This document shows positions 1 through 9,228 of a stretch of 64,000 nt of DNA, piece by piece (the first letter of the stretch is position 1; each line of letters opens with the position of its first letter). The position numbers and the translations under genes were made by a program. This DNA is from Candidatus Mycobacterium wuenschmannii (GTDB lineage: Bacteria; Actinomycetota; Actinomycetes; Mycobacteriales; Mycobacteriaceae): NCBI RefSeq assembly GCF_030252325.1, contig NZ_CP126981.1:1240001-1304000 (forward strand). Reading direction: 5' to 3'. The notes beneath the pieces were generated by a model. It did no database searches. It saw only the letters and a list, made by a program, of their open reading frames with translations, and was not told where the DNA came from.

Positions 1-1
1 G

Positions 2-679
2 CCCACCGAGCCGATCACCTGGGCTGGCCCGCGCGGCGAACTCCAGGGCGCCTGGGCGCAGGCCCACAACGCCCGTCGCGGGGTGCTGGTGATCCACGAG
101 AACAAGGGACTCACCGACTGGGTGCATTCGGTCGCCGAGCGGTTCGCCGGCGCAGGCTATTCGGCGCTGGCCATCGACCTGCTGTCCGAAGAGGGCGGCA
201 CCGGACAATTCACCGACCCGGCCAAGGCGACCGCCGCCCTCGCCGCCGCACCCCAGGACCGATTCCTCGCCGATCTGAACTCCGGCATCACCGAACTGCA
301 GAATCGCGTCCCCGGCGGCAAAATTGCGGTGGTCGGGTTCTGCTTCGGTGGCGGGCTGGTGTGGGAGCTGCTGGCCTCCCACAACGCCCGGCTGTCGGCC
401 GCGGTCCCGTTCTACGGTCCGCTTCCCGACAACCCCGACTTCAGCGGCGACAAGGCGACCGCGGTGCTGGCGTTCTACGGGGCGCTGGACAAGCGCGTCA
501 CCGACTCTCAACCGGCGGCCCAGGCCGCGCTCGAGCGCGCCGGCTTGATCCACGACATCGTCATCGAACCCGACGCCGACCACGCGTTTTTCAACGACGG
601 CGGACCGCGCTACAACGCGGCCGCGTCCGAGGACGCCTGGCATCGGGTGCTCGAGTGGTTTGGCCGCTATCTGTCTTGA
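2..679 (+). CDS. Dienelactone hydrolase family protein (5' truncated by window)
   Basis: The frame is open from base 2, so the true start lies outside the window; 225 residues are visible. The protein is an alpha/beta hydrolase of the dienelactone hydrolase type. Visible marks are the HENKG segment (an active-site Glu motif of the family), the nucleophile elbow GFCFGGG with Cys in place of Ser (about residue 114 of the visible part), and a late DADHAF segment supplying Asp/His. Dienelactone hydrolases open lactones in chlorocatechol degradation, but most actinobacterial members have no known substrate. The stop is 15 bp before the next gene on the same strand, a TesB thioesterase, so the two may be cotranscribed. 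Confidence 0.88.
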   Translation, partial: PTEPITWAGPRGELQGAWAQAHNARRGVLVIHENKGLTDWVHSVAERFAGAGYSALAIDLLSEEGGTGQFTDPAKATAALAAAPQDRFLADLNSGITELQNRVPGGKIAVVGFCFGGGLVWELLASHNARLSAAVPFYGPLPDNPDFSGDKATAVLAFYGALDKRVTDSQPAAQAALERAGLIHDIVIEPDADHAFFNDGGPRYNAAASEDAWHRVLEWFGRYLS

Positions 680-694
680 CGGCATGATGCGTGC

Positions 695-1618
695 GTGACC
701 TCTGCACCGCCCGTCATCACGCTGCGCCAGATCCTCGACTCGCTCGACCTCGAACAGGTCAACGCGGAGTTCTTCGTGGGCAACCAGATCGACGAGATCG
801 CGCATCACATCTCCGGCGGCCACATCGCGGCGCAGGCGTTGATGGCAGCCAGTCGCACAGCCTCCGATCGCCTGCCGCACAGCATGCACATGTACTTCCT
901 GCGGGCGGGCGACGCTCGGCAACCGGTCGACTTCGAGGTGACCACCCTGCACGACGGCGGCACCTTTTCCGCCCGCCGAGTGACCGCCCGTCAATTCGGC
1001 GCGGTGCTGCTCGAAGGCGTCGTGTCGTTCAGTAAGTCCGTCGAAAGCATTGTCTACCAGCAAATTCCACCCGACCTGCCGGACCCGGACACGGTGCCTG
1101 GCTTCGCCGAGCAACACCGCGACCTCGCCGAGGAACGCGACGGTTGGTGGGTACGCGAGCAGCCGATCGACTATCGCTACGTGGACCCGTCCGCCCGGCT
1201 CGCGGCCGACATCGCCGAGGCGCCGCCGGCGCAGCTACGAATGTGGTGGCGCCCCAACGGCGATGCGCCGGCCGACCCGGTGATCGCCGATTGCCTGGCC
1301 GCCTTCGTCGCAGGACGCACCCTGCTCGAGTCGGCGATGATCGCCCGTCGTACCACCCCACTGGGGCCGGGCTTCTCGGCGCTGATGGACCTCGCCATGT
1401 GGTTCCATCACCCGCCGAACCTGTCGGACTGGATTCTCTATCAACAACATTCACCCAGCGGCATCGGTGGTCGCGGGTTGGCCCAGGGCACGATGTTCAA
1501 TCGCAGCGGCGAACTGGTCTGCACCTCAACGCTGGAGTGTTACTTCGGCGGGACACAGCCGGCGACGATGCAGAGCGCCAGCGATGAAGAGGAGCGAAGT
1601 CGCGATTTGAGCGGCTAG
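695..1618 (+). CDS. tesB: Acyl-CoA thioesterase II (TesB family)
   Basis: 307 residues, the normal length for TesB, which is a tandem double-hotdog thioesterase that hydrolyses acyl-CoA to free acid and CoA. The N-terminal hotdog contains the family pattern around FFVGNQ and GGHIAAQALMAA (about residues 28-55), followed by LPHSMHMYFLRAG; the C-terminal hotdog carries the MDLAMWFHHP segment typical of the family. The start is the GTG at 695, 15 bp after the dienelactone hydrolase stop; the spacing suggests cotranscription. The stop overlaps by 4 bp with the stop of the convergent P450 gene. The in vivo substrate is unknown; fatty acyl-CoA release during lipid turnover is the usual assumption. 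Confidence 0.9.
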   Translation: MTSAPPVITLRQILDSLDLEQVNAEFFVGNQIDEIAHHISGGHIAAQALMAASRTASDRLPHSMHMYFLRAGDARQPVDFEVTTLHDGGTFSARRVTARQFGAVLLEGVVSFSKSVESIVYQQIPPDLPDPDTVPGFAEQHRDLAEERDGWWVREQPIDYRYVDPSARLAADIAEAPPAQLRMWWRPNGDAPADPVIADCLAAFVAGRTLLESAMIARRTTPLGPGFSALMDLAMWFHHPPNLSDWILYQQHSPSGIGGRGLAQGTMFNRSGELVCTSTLECYFGGTQPATMQSASDEEERSRDLSG

Positions 1619-2943
1619 CGCGCAGCCATCGAACGGGCCTGGCCCAGCGCGACCGGCAGCGTCGACCAGCCGTGCAGCACCCGGGTGTCGCGGCGGCTGC
1701 CCACGCCGGCCGACCGGACGTCGGGGAAGCGGTCGAAGAACGCCCGCAGACCAACCTCACCCTCGGCGCGCGCCAGCGCCGCACCCAGGCAGAAGTGCCG
1801 CCCGCCCGAGAACGCCAGGTGCTTGCCGGCATTGTCGCGTTCGATGTCGAACGTGTTGGGATCGGGAAAGACGGCCGGATCGCGGTTGGCCGCGGCGACG
1901 TAGACGATCACCAATTCGCCCTGGCTGATCGGACGGCCCGCGATCTCGGTGTCGTTCAAGGCTATTCGCGCGGTGAGCTGCACCGGTGACTCCAGTCGCA
2001 GGATCTCCTCGACGGCGTTGGGCCACAACTCGGGCTGCGCGGTGAGCGTCCGCAGGTGCTGGGGAGTGTCGAGCAGCATGCGAATCCCGTTGCCCAACAG
2101 GTTGACCGTGGTCTCGAATCCCGCTGCCAGCACGAGGCCCGCGACCGCGCGAAGCTCCGCGCGGTCGAGATAGGTCTCCGGCGAACCGCTTTCGGCCTTC
2201 GCGATCAGCTGGCTCATCAGGTCGTCGCCGGGATCGCGGCGCAGCTTGTCCAGGTGCGTGTCCAGCCAGGTGTTGAATCCGACGAGTCCACCCTGCACAC
2301 GCTGGTATTGCGGCCAGGGCAGCCCGAAATCCAAACTGGGCGCGGCTAATTCGCCGAACTCGAGAATTCGCTGCCGATCGCCTTCGGGCACGCCGAGGAT
2401 GTCGCTGATGATGGCCACCGGCAATTGCGAGCAGTACCGGTCGACGATGTCGACCACGCCCGGCTCGCGGGACAGCTCATCGAGCAACGACTCGGCGGTC
2501 CGTTCGACTCCGTCGCGCAGCGCGCCCACCGCGCGATGAGTGAACACCGATGACACGGTCTTGCGGTAGCGGGTGTGATCCGGCGGTTCGACGGCAAGCA
2601 GTGAGGGCGGGCGCAGCGGATGCAGCAAATCGTCGCGCGCCGTCCGCTCCAGCCACCGCAGCGGCCCAGGCAGGTTCGATCCGATTGACAGCACCCGGAA
2701 TTCGTCCGATCGCAGCAATTCATGACCGATGGCATGGTCGGCGGTGAGGTAGCCGACGCTGGATCGCACCAGCGGGCCACGAGCGCGGACCACTTCGTAG
2801 AACGGGACCGGATCGGCCTTCACCGACGGGTCGGCGATCAGCCGGGCTTGGAGATCGCCCCGCCGCGCTCCGAGTCGGGAGGCGCCGCGGACGAAACCGT
2901 GCAGAGCCAGCCAGTGCAATCTCTGCTTCAAGTCGATCGCCAC
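1615..2943 (-). CDS. cyp140: Cytochrome P450, CYP140 family
   Basis: A soluble bacterial P450 of 442 residues. The I-helix oxygen-activation motif AGFETT (about 274-279), the K-helix ExxR (EILR, about 313-316) and the heme-ligand loop FSGGRHFCLG with Cys about 385 are intact. N-terminal and central stretches such as RRGDLQARLIADP and YCSQLPVAIISDILGVPE match what I remember of M. tuberculosis CYP140A1 (Rv1880c), an orphan P450. I chose GTG 2943 because GGAGG lies about 8 bases upstream; an alternative GTG at 2958 has no ribosome site. Two small genes (SnoaL-like and SRPBCC) lie upstream on the same strand, 67 bp away, and may be cotranscribed. The substrate is unknown. Confidence 0.9.
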   Translation of the reverse strand: MAIDLKQRLHWLALHGFVRGASRLGARRGDLQARLIADPSVKADPVPFYEVVRARGPLVRSSVGYLTADHAIGHELLRSDEFRVLSIGSNLPGPLRWLERTARDDLLHPLRPPSLLAVEPPDHTRYRKTVSSVFTHRAVGALRDGVERTAESLLDELSREPGVVDIVDRYCSQLPVAIISDILGVPEGDRQRILEFGELAAPSLDFGLPWPQYQRVQGGLVGFNTWLDTHLDKLRRDPGDDLMSQLIAKAESGSPETYLDRAELRAVAGLVLAAGFETTVNLLGNGIRMLLDTPQHLRTLTAQPELWPNAVEEILRLESPVQLTARIALNDTEIAGRPISQGELVIVYVAAANRDPAVFPDPNTFDIERDNAGKHLAFSGGRHFCLGAALARAEGEVGLRAFFDRFPDVRSAGVGSRRDTRVLHGWSTLPVALGQARSMAAR

Positions 2944-3010
2944 CGGTCGGGCCTCCACATCGTCGGGCAGTGCTGCGGCCCAGCCTACGACCCGACCGGG
3001 ATCTTCGCCG

Positions 3011-3517
3011 TCAGCCCAACTCCCAGTTCATGTTGGCCGCGAACTTGAGGGCATCCTCGGTGGCGGTGCCCATCGCGTGGCTGCGCTCGACGTAGGAGCG
3101 CACCATCGGCAGGAAGTTCATCGGGTTGTAGGCGTCTTCCTCGTAACTCCACAGGCTGTCGCCGGCGTACTTCATCACCGAGAGGTTCGCCGCCTGATGC
3201 ACGCTGCCGTCCCCCGGATCGCGCATCCGGTTCTGGAATTCGCAGAACACCCAGCCGCGGTCGACGTCGATGGAGTGCCACGACGTCGGATAGAACGGCA
3301 TCTCACTGCCCGGGAAGACGTTCATCGTGGAGACGATCCAGTCGCGGATCTGTTCGCGGCCGTGCAGCGTGCCGTAGGTGTGTTCGACGTAGGTCGCGTC
3401 CTCGGTGAACTGGTCAGCAAAACGCGACCAGTCCCAGCTGGAGCCGATCTCGACGACGACTTGCTTGTGGTGTTCGAAGGCCTCGTCGATCTCCTCGCGC
3501 GACCACTGTCCGCTCAT
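3011..3517 (-). CDS. SnoaL/NTF2-like protein
   Basis: 168 residues of an NTF2-like cone fold, the family that includes SnoaL polyketide cyclases and many small isomerases or stress proteins. Typical features are the N-terminal helix followed by FADQFTEDATYVEH (about 33-46), then GREQIRDWI and the strand WHSIDVDRGWVFCEFQNRM. Its ATG overlaps the stop of the upstream SRPBCC gene by 4 bp (ATGA), so the two are translationally coupled, and the CYP140 gene follows on the same strand. Pairing of two small cavity-forming proteins with a P450 hints at handling of a hydrophobic substrate, but no function can be assigned. Confidence 0.8.
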   Translation of the reverse strand: MSGQWSREEIDEAFEHHKQVVVEIGSSWDWSRFADQFTEDATYVEHTYGTLHGREQIRDWIVSTMNVFPGSEMPFYPTSWHSIDVDRGWVFCEFQNRMRDPGDGSVHQAANLSVMKYAGDSLWSYEEDAYNPMNFLPMVRSYVERSHAMGTATEDALKFAANMNWELG

Positions 3518-3969
3518 GCCTCTGCCACCTGCTTGATCCGATTCAGCGTCTTGGTCATGTCCCGAATGTTGCGCCGCTGCCGAAGCCAGCCGCCGAAGAG
3601 CCAGTAGTAGAAGCCGACGAACGGCGAGGAGGCCATCCGGAACGACTCGGTGACGTCGGTCCCGTCACCGGCGGGCGCCAACCGGTAGTGCCAGTTGTTG
3701 ACCGCCCGGTCGCCGACGAGCACCTCGAAACCGAACTCGCGGCCGGGCTCGCATGCGGTGACGCGGCAGACCGTCCAGTACACCGGGCCGATCTCGTTGC
3801 GCTTGACGTGCCCGCGGAAGCGCGCGCCGAGCGCCGGCCCGCCGGCGCCGTCCAGCCACTCGGCCTCGAAGACTTCGGGGGAGTAGCGGCCGATGCTGTG
3901 GACGTCGGTGATCAAGTCCCAGATCTGGCCCGCCGGTGCCGCCATGTGAACCGTCGCAGAACCCTGCAT
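3514..3969 (-). CDS. SRPBCC family protein (polyketide cyclase/START-like)
   Basis: 151 residues with the START/Bet v1-like pattern: MQGSATVHMAAPAGQIWDLI at the N terminus, DVHSIGRYSPEVFEAEWLDG next, and a C-terminal helix ending in RIKQVAEA. The frame stays open upstream to 4059, but that extension is Arg/Pro-rich and lacks the fold, so the ATG at 3969 is preferred. It recalls M. tuberculosis Rv1883c, which also lies near cyp140 (from memory). Its stop overlaps the start of the SnoaL-like gene, marking it as first gene of a SRPBCC-SnoaL-CYP140 cluster. Such proteins bind hydrophobic ligands; ligand unknown. Confidence 0.78.
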   Translation of the reverse strand: MQGSATVHMAAPAGQIWDLITDVHSIGRYSPEVFEAEWLDGAGGPALGARFRGHVKRNEIGPVYWTVCRVTACEPGREFGFEVLVGDRAVNNWHYRLAPAGDGTDVTESFRMASSPFVGFYYWLFGGWLRQRRNIRDMTKTLNRIKQVAEA

Positions 3970-4118
3970 TGGCTGATCCAAGCATGCCCGCGGCCGACCG
4001 GTGCGTGGAAACCGCGATCTTGTGACCGCAGGGCAACTGCCGGCCAAACCTTGTCCCAACGGTGGATCCGCGCTAGCGTTTTAGCGTTTCGAAGTCCTGA
4101 AATCACTGTTCAGACGGA

Positions 4119-4616
4119 GTGATCATCATCGACGATTACCACAGCACAAAGCGGTCCAAGAACGACAGCGGACCGGATGACGGTGAAGCGCCCGTCATCG
4201 TCAGCTTGGTCGAGGCGGCGATGCAGATGTTCTCCGCGGCCATCGACGCGCTGCCGGACACCAGCGACCCGGAGTTCTCCGGCCGAGCCAACGTGATCCT
4301 GTCGGGGCTGCGCAAATTGCAGACGGCCCTGACCAAGGCCGCCACCCGGGGTCGCGCGACGCCGTCGGTGATCGTGTCGCTCAGCGGTGTCCGGACCCGG
4401 TACGACGACCTGATGGCGATGGCGTCCGAGGCGCCCGGCGCGACGCTGGGTCAGCAGCTGTACGTCATCCGGCGGCGCGCGAAGCTCTCCGCGCAGGAAA
4501 CCGCCAACGGCGCCGGGCTCACGCCCGAACTTCTCGATGCCATCGAGGCGGAGGAGACGCCGACCGACGAGGAAGCGGCCCGGATCAAAGAGCTGCTTGC
4601 CGCGCTCGGAGGCTAG
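4119..4616 (+). CDS. Conserved mycobacterial protein with C-terminal XRE-like segment (paralogue 1)
   Basis: 165 residues, no recognised function. Residues about 25-105 are helical, with the stretch SLVEAAMQMFSAAIDALPD followed by a charged helix, VRTRYDDLM and APGATLGQQLY. Residues about 122-165 (RRRAKLSAQETANGAGL onward) look like a helix-turn-helix of the XRE type, ending in LLAALGG. A second copy sits at 29999-30592 with the same block order, so this is a two-member local family. The start is the GTG at 4119, with weak ribosome-site support (ACGGA directly adjacent); no better in-frame start exists upstream of the conserved part. A tandem TAGCGTTT repeat lies at 4074-4089. Role could be nucleoid or transcription-related, but that is inference. 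Confidence 0.72.
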   Translation: MIIIDDYHSTKRSKNDSGPDDGEAPVIVSLVEAAMQMFSAAIDALPDTSDPEFSGRANVILSGLRKLQTALTKAATRGRATPSVIVSLSGVRTRYDDLMAMASEAPGATLGQQLYVIRRRAKLSAQETANGAGLTPELLDAIEAEETPTDEEAARIKELLAALGG

Positions 4617-4634
4617 CCCGTTACGTGGTGACAC

Positions 4635-5210
4635 GTGACCGGTGACGAGGCTCCGTCGGGTCTGCGCTCAACGGCGGCTCGGGCGATGATTCTCGTCGTC
4701 TCGGTGACTTCTCTGATCGCGGGCGGGACCTACGTGGCCATCGATCGGCTGCATTCGTCGGCGAACGACGCCGTCGAGCATCCCGGTCCCGCGGCTACCG
4801 ACGAGCAGACCCAGTCCGAGGTCGTCGCGCACGCCCGCGACATCGTCGCCACCACCGGGCTGCGCCAACCGATCGCCGGCTACCTGCTGATGTCGTGCCG
4901 CAATCGCGACGACCCGCCCTATCAGGGGGCGGTGTACCTGGACTTCCAGCTGCCCACCGAGCTCAGCGCCGAGCAGTACTTTCGCGGCGTCTCCGCGGCG
5001 CTGGTAGCGCGCGGCTGGCGGGAGGGCTTGCCACCCAACCAGCACCTGTTCGGTCGCAACCTGTCCAAGGATGGTGTCAACGCGATCCTCTACCCGGACA
5101 ACGACACTCCGGCCCACGGCGTGGCGCGCATCTACGGCCAATGCCACGATATGAGCGACCATCGCGGCGCCCGGGCGGAGTGGACGGACGTCACCAACCG
5201 GCTGCACTAG
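4635..5210 (+). CDS. Conserved membrane-anchored or secreted hypothetical protein
   Basis: 191 residues. One hydrophobic segment at about 17-36 (AMILVVSVTSLIAGGTYVAI) preceded by Arg suggests an N-in anchor or uncleaved signal. The remainder is a soluble domain with GYLLMSCRNRDDPPYQGAVY and a late Cys in IYGQCHDM; these two cysteines could form a disulfide outside the membrane. The start is GTG at 4635, 18 bp after the stop of the HTH-tailed gene, so the two are probably one operon. A strong bidirectional hairpin follows the stop. I do not recognise a characterised homologue. Confidence 0.7.
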   Translation: MTGDEAPSGLRSTAARAMILVVSVTSLIAGGTYVAIDRLHSSANDAVEHPGPAATDEQTQSEVVAHARDIVATTGLRQPIAGYLLMSCRNRDDPPYQGAVYLDFQLPTELSAEQYFRGVSAALVARGWREGLPPNQHLFGRNLSKDGVNAILYPDNDTPAHGVARIYGQCHDMSDHRGARAEWTDVTNRLH

Positions 5211-5218
5211 CCACAAAA

Positions 5219-5253
5219 AACTGCGCCTGACGGAGTCACCGTCAGGCGCAGTT
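5219..5253. terminator. Bidirectional intrinsic terminator between convergent genes
   Basis: A perfect 15-bp stem (5219-5233 pairs with 5239-5253) encloses a 5-base AGTCA loop. It is preceded by A6 (5215-5220) and followed by CTTGTTCGTT, so it has a U-rich tail in both directions. It sits between the stops of the plus-strand gene ending at 5210 and the minus-strand fbpB ending at 5267. Confidence 0.9.
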
Positions 5254-5266
5254 CTTGTTCGTTCGT

Positions 5267-6597
<1,331 letters not shown>

Positions 6598-7776
6598 TTG
6601 GACACGGTAGCTGGACTGTCGCTGACATCGACGTCAGTCGGCTGGGTCCTGGTTGAGGGACGCGACGCCGACGGCGCCATCCTCGATCACGACGACTTCG
6701 ACGTGCACCCCACCGCCGGCCTGCAGGCGGTCTACACCTCCGAACAAGCCAACGCCGCCGTGCTGGACGCGCAGGCCGCCGCCGCAGAGTTGGACCAGCG
6801 TCTGCACGTCGTGGGCGTCACTTGGAGCGACGAATGCGCCGCCGAGGCCGCGCTGCTCGTCGAATCGCTGACCGATGCCGGCTTCGACAACATCGTCCCG
6901 GTTCGGCTGCACGACGCGTGCGACATGCTGGCCCGCGCGATCGCGCCGGTTGTCGGCTACGACCAGGCCGCGGTGTGCGTCCTGGACGGCGACTCGACGA
7001 TCGTCGTCATGGTCGACGGCGAAGAAGGCAAACCACAGACGGCGATCAAGCAGCTGTCCGGTGGTCCAGGGAATTTGGTGCACTGGCTGACCACCTTGTT
7101 CGACCGCAGTTCCTGGCAGCCCGGCGGCATTGTGATCGTCGGAGCTCAGGACGAGGTCGACTCGCTGTCGGCGCGACTGGCGACGCTGCCGGTCCCGGTC
7201 ATCGCCCAGGCCGGCGCGGAGCTGGCACTGGCGCGCGGGGCGGCGCTGGTATCGGCGCAGGCCACCGAGTTCACCGATGAGGAGATGCTCGAAACGATCG
7301 ACAGCTGGCGGCACGACGATGACGCCGCCCGGCAACGGTCGTACGCAGGCGCGGTGACGATGCTGGCGGCCGGCGCGGTGACCTTCGTGGCGTCGCTCTC
7401 GCTGGCGCTCGGCCCACACCTGGTGCCGCGCCACGCATCCGAGCCCCCTCGTCCGGTCGCCCACCGCGCCGTGCTCGCCCCGTTGGCCGATGCCCCGGCT
7501 CCGCCGCCGGCGGTCAAGGCTCCGCCCGCCCGGCCTGTTCCGCAGCCCGTACCGGAGCGTGAGCCGGAGGTGCAGCAGCCGGTCGCCGCGCAAGCTCCCG
7601 TCGAGGTCCCGGCCGCCGCTCCGGTCGCGCCGCCCGCGCCTCCGCCGCCGGTCGCGCCGCCACCAGAGCCGCCCCCCAATCCGCATCCGCTGCTGACCAA
7701 GCTGCTGCAACGCCTGCACGGACAGGACCCGGACCAGCAGCCACCACCGCCCCCGCCGGGAGCGCCGTCGCCCTAG
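6598..7776 (+). CDS. Mycobacterial single-pass protein with Pro-rich C-terminal tail (Rv0312-like)
   Basis: 392 residues. The N-terminal 1-235 region begins VAGLSLTSTSVGWVLVEG and has GPGNLVHWLTTLF and AGAELALARGAAL, reminiscent of actin/Hsp70-like ATPase folds seen in mycobacterial Rv0312/Rv2264c-type proteins (family assignment from memory). A transmembrane helix at about 252-272 is followed by a tail (about 278-392) extremely rich in Pro, Ala and Val, presumably outside the membrane. Start is TTG 6598 with GAGG 7 bases upstream. No biochemical function is known; wall-spanning or structural roles are guesses. Confidence 0.75.
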   Translation: MDTVAGLSLTSTSVGWVLVEGRDADGAILDHDDFDVHPTAGLQAVYTSEQANAAVLDAQAAAAELDQRLHVVGVTWSDECAAEAALLVESLTDAGFDNIVPVRLHDACDMLARAIAPVVGYDQAAVCVLDGDSTIVVMVDGEEGKPQTAIKQLSGGPGNLVHWLTTLFDRSSWQPGGIVIVGAQDEVDSLSARLATLPVPVIAQAGAELALARGAALVSAQATEFTDEEMLETIDSWRHDDDAARQRSYAGAVTMLAAGAVTFVASLSLALGPHLVPRHASEPPRPVAHRAVLAPLADAPAPPPAVKAPPARPVPQPVPEREPEVQQPVAAQAPVEVPAAAPVAPPAPPPPVAPPPEPPPNPHPLLTKLLQRLHGQDPDQQPPPPPPGAPSP

Positions 7777-7782
7777 CCGGCG

Positions 7783-8655
7783 TCAGTCCTGGAATTCGCG
7801 GGCGATCTCGGCCGCGGTGCTCAGCACTGCGAGATGCTCGTCGACCGACTCCAACCCGAATTTCATGGTGTTGACCGCGACGTGTGTGGCCCCCGCGTCC
7901 GCCCAGATCCGGAAACCGTCGGCCAGTTCGTCGGCGCTGCCACTCCAGGACACTTGGCCTTGCATGCCCAGCGTCGCCGGATCCCGTCCGGCGGCTCGCG
8001 CCGCCTGCTCGACCTCCTGACGCGCCTGCTCGAGCTTTGGTCCGGGACCCACCATCGGGAACCAACCGTCGCCGAGCCGTCCGGCCCGACGGAACGCCGG
8101 GGCCGAGGCCGCGCCGAACCACACCGGGATCGGACGCTGGATCGGCAACGGCGCGATGCCGGCCCCGGTCACCCGGTGGTATTGGCCCTCGAAGGTCACG
8201 CTCGGCTCGGTCCACAGCCTGCGCATGACCTCGACCTGCTCACCGCTGCGCTTGCCCCGGGTCGAAAAGTCTTCTCCCAGAGCCTCATACTCGACCGCGT
8301 TCCACCCCAAGCCGACCCCGAGGCGGAGTCGCCCGCCGCTGAGCAGGTCGACCTCCGCGGCCTGCTTGGCGACCAGCACGGCTTGGCGCTGCGGCAAAAT
8401 GACGACGCCCGTGACCAATTCGAGGGTCGTGGTGACGGCAGCGAGATAGCCGAACATCACCATTGGCTCGTGAAAGGTGTTGTGCAGGTCGTAGGGTCCG
8501 TTCCAGCCGGCGTGCACGGTGGTGTCCGCACCAACCACGTGGTCGTAGGCGATCAGGTGCGTGAACCCGAGTCCCTCGACATGTTCGGCGTAGGCCCGCA
8601 CCGCACCGACGTCACCGCCGATCTCGGTCTGCGGGAACACCACACCGATCCGCAT
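7783..8655 (-). CDS. LLM class F420-dependent oxidoreductase
   Basis: 290 residues of the luciferase-like TIM barrel. Opening MRIGVVFPQTEIGGD, then the VTGVVILPQRQAVLVAKQAAEVDLLSGGRLRLGVG block and GEDFSTRGKRSGEQ are typical of the mycobacterial F420-dependent group. ATG 8655 has a strong GGAGG ribosome site. It is the last gene of a four-gene minus-strand run (cyp125-like, alcohol dehydrogenase, YceI, this gene; 12 bp after YceI). F420 use is inferred from family; the substrate is unknown, but the context suggests oxidation or reduction of a lipid or steroid intermediate. Confidence 0.85.
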   Translation of the reverse strand: MRIGVVFPQTEIGGDVGAVRAYAEHVEGLGFTHLIAYDHVVGADTTVHAGWNGPYDLHNTFHEPMVMFGYLAAVTTTLELVTGVVILPQRQAVLVAKQAAEVDLLSGGRLRLGVGLGWNAVEYEALGEDFSTRGKRSGEQVEVMRRLWTEPSVTFEGQYHRVTGAGIAPLPIQRPIPVWFGAASAPAFRRAGRLGDGWFPMVGPGPKLEQARQEVEQAARAAGRDPATLGMQGQVSWSGSADELADGFRIWADAGATHVAVNTMKFGLESVDEHLAVLSTAAEIAREFQD

Positions 8656-8667
8656 CGGAATCCTCCG

Positions 8668-9228
8668 TCAGGGTTGTTTGGCGCGTTTCGCGGCGAACGC
8701 CACGACCACATCGTCGGCGACTCTCAACGAGCCCAGCAGTTGCGAGTACGGCTTTATTCCGAACTCCGACTGCCGGACCGTGGTTTCGCTGGACAGCCAC
8801 CAGTTGGCACCCTGGTCGTCGATGCGCAGATCGACCACCTGTTCATGAGAGGTGTCGTGGATCGTCAACGTCCCGGTCAACCGGTAGCCGACGTCAGTCT
8901 TATCAATTACGTTGGCCTCGAACGTGATTCGAGGATGCCGCTTGGCGTCGAGCGAGCGCAGCGCGTTGCTGCGCGCCAGGATCCTCTCCGGCCCGGACAG
9001 GGGAGTGACGCCGCCTTCGCCGCGGATGACTTCCAGCGAACCGACCTCAACCGTGAGCTCGGCACCTACCGGTTCGTCGTCCGCCCATCGCGTCGTCGCG
9101 CGCCAGTGCCGCATCGCCAGCGTCAGCCGGTGCCCGACCGCGGCGGCCGGGCCGGCGACCCCGGTACGAATGAGCAGGTCGCCGTCGGAGCCGTCGAGGC
9201 TCCATTCGGTGGTCGCGGCTTTGGTCAA
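8668..9228 (-). CDS. YceI family lipid-binding protein
   Basis: 186 residues with the lipocalin-like YceI pattern: TTEWSLDGSDGDLLIRTG at the start, AELTVEVGSLEVI, the SLDAKRHPRITFEA block and GTLTIHDTSHEQVVDL. YceI proteins bind polyisoprenoids or similar chains in an extended beta barrel. No signal peptide is visible, so it is probably cytoplasmic. The best start is TTG 9228, which overlaps the stop of the upstream alcohol dehydrogenase (TTGA), implying translational coupling; the frame stays open to 9318, but that part lies inside the dehydrogenase gene and looks like shadow. Its place between an alcohol dehydrogenase and an LLM oxidoreductase suggests carrying a hydrophobic intermediate. 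Confidence 0.78.
   Translation of the reverse strand: MTKAATTEWSLDGSDGDLLIRTGVAGPAAAVGHRLTLAMRHWRATTRWADDEPVGAELTVEVGSLEVIRGEGGVTPLSGPERILARSNALRSLDAKRHPRITFEANVIDKTDVGYRLTGTLTIHDTSHEQVVDLRIDDQGANWWLSSETTVRQSEFGIKPYSQLLGSLRVADDVVVAFAAKRAKQP

Noticed and set aside
4074..4089. Tandem TAGCGTTT repeat as a regulatory element
   Set aside because: Only two 8-bp copies and no link to a known regulator; could be chance. Mentioned in the gene note only.
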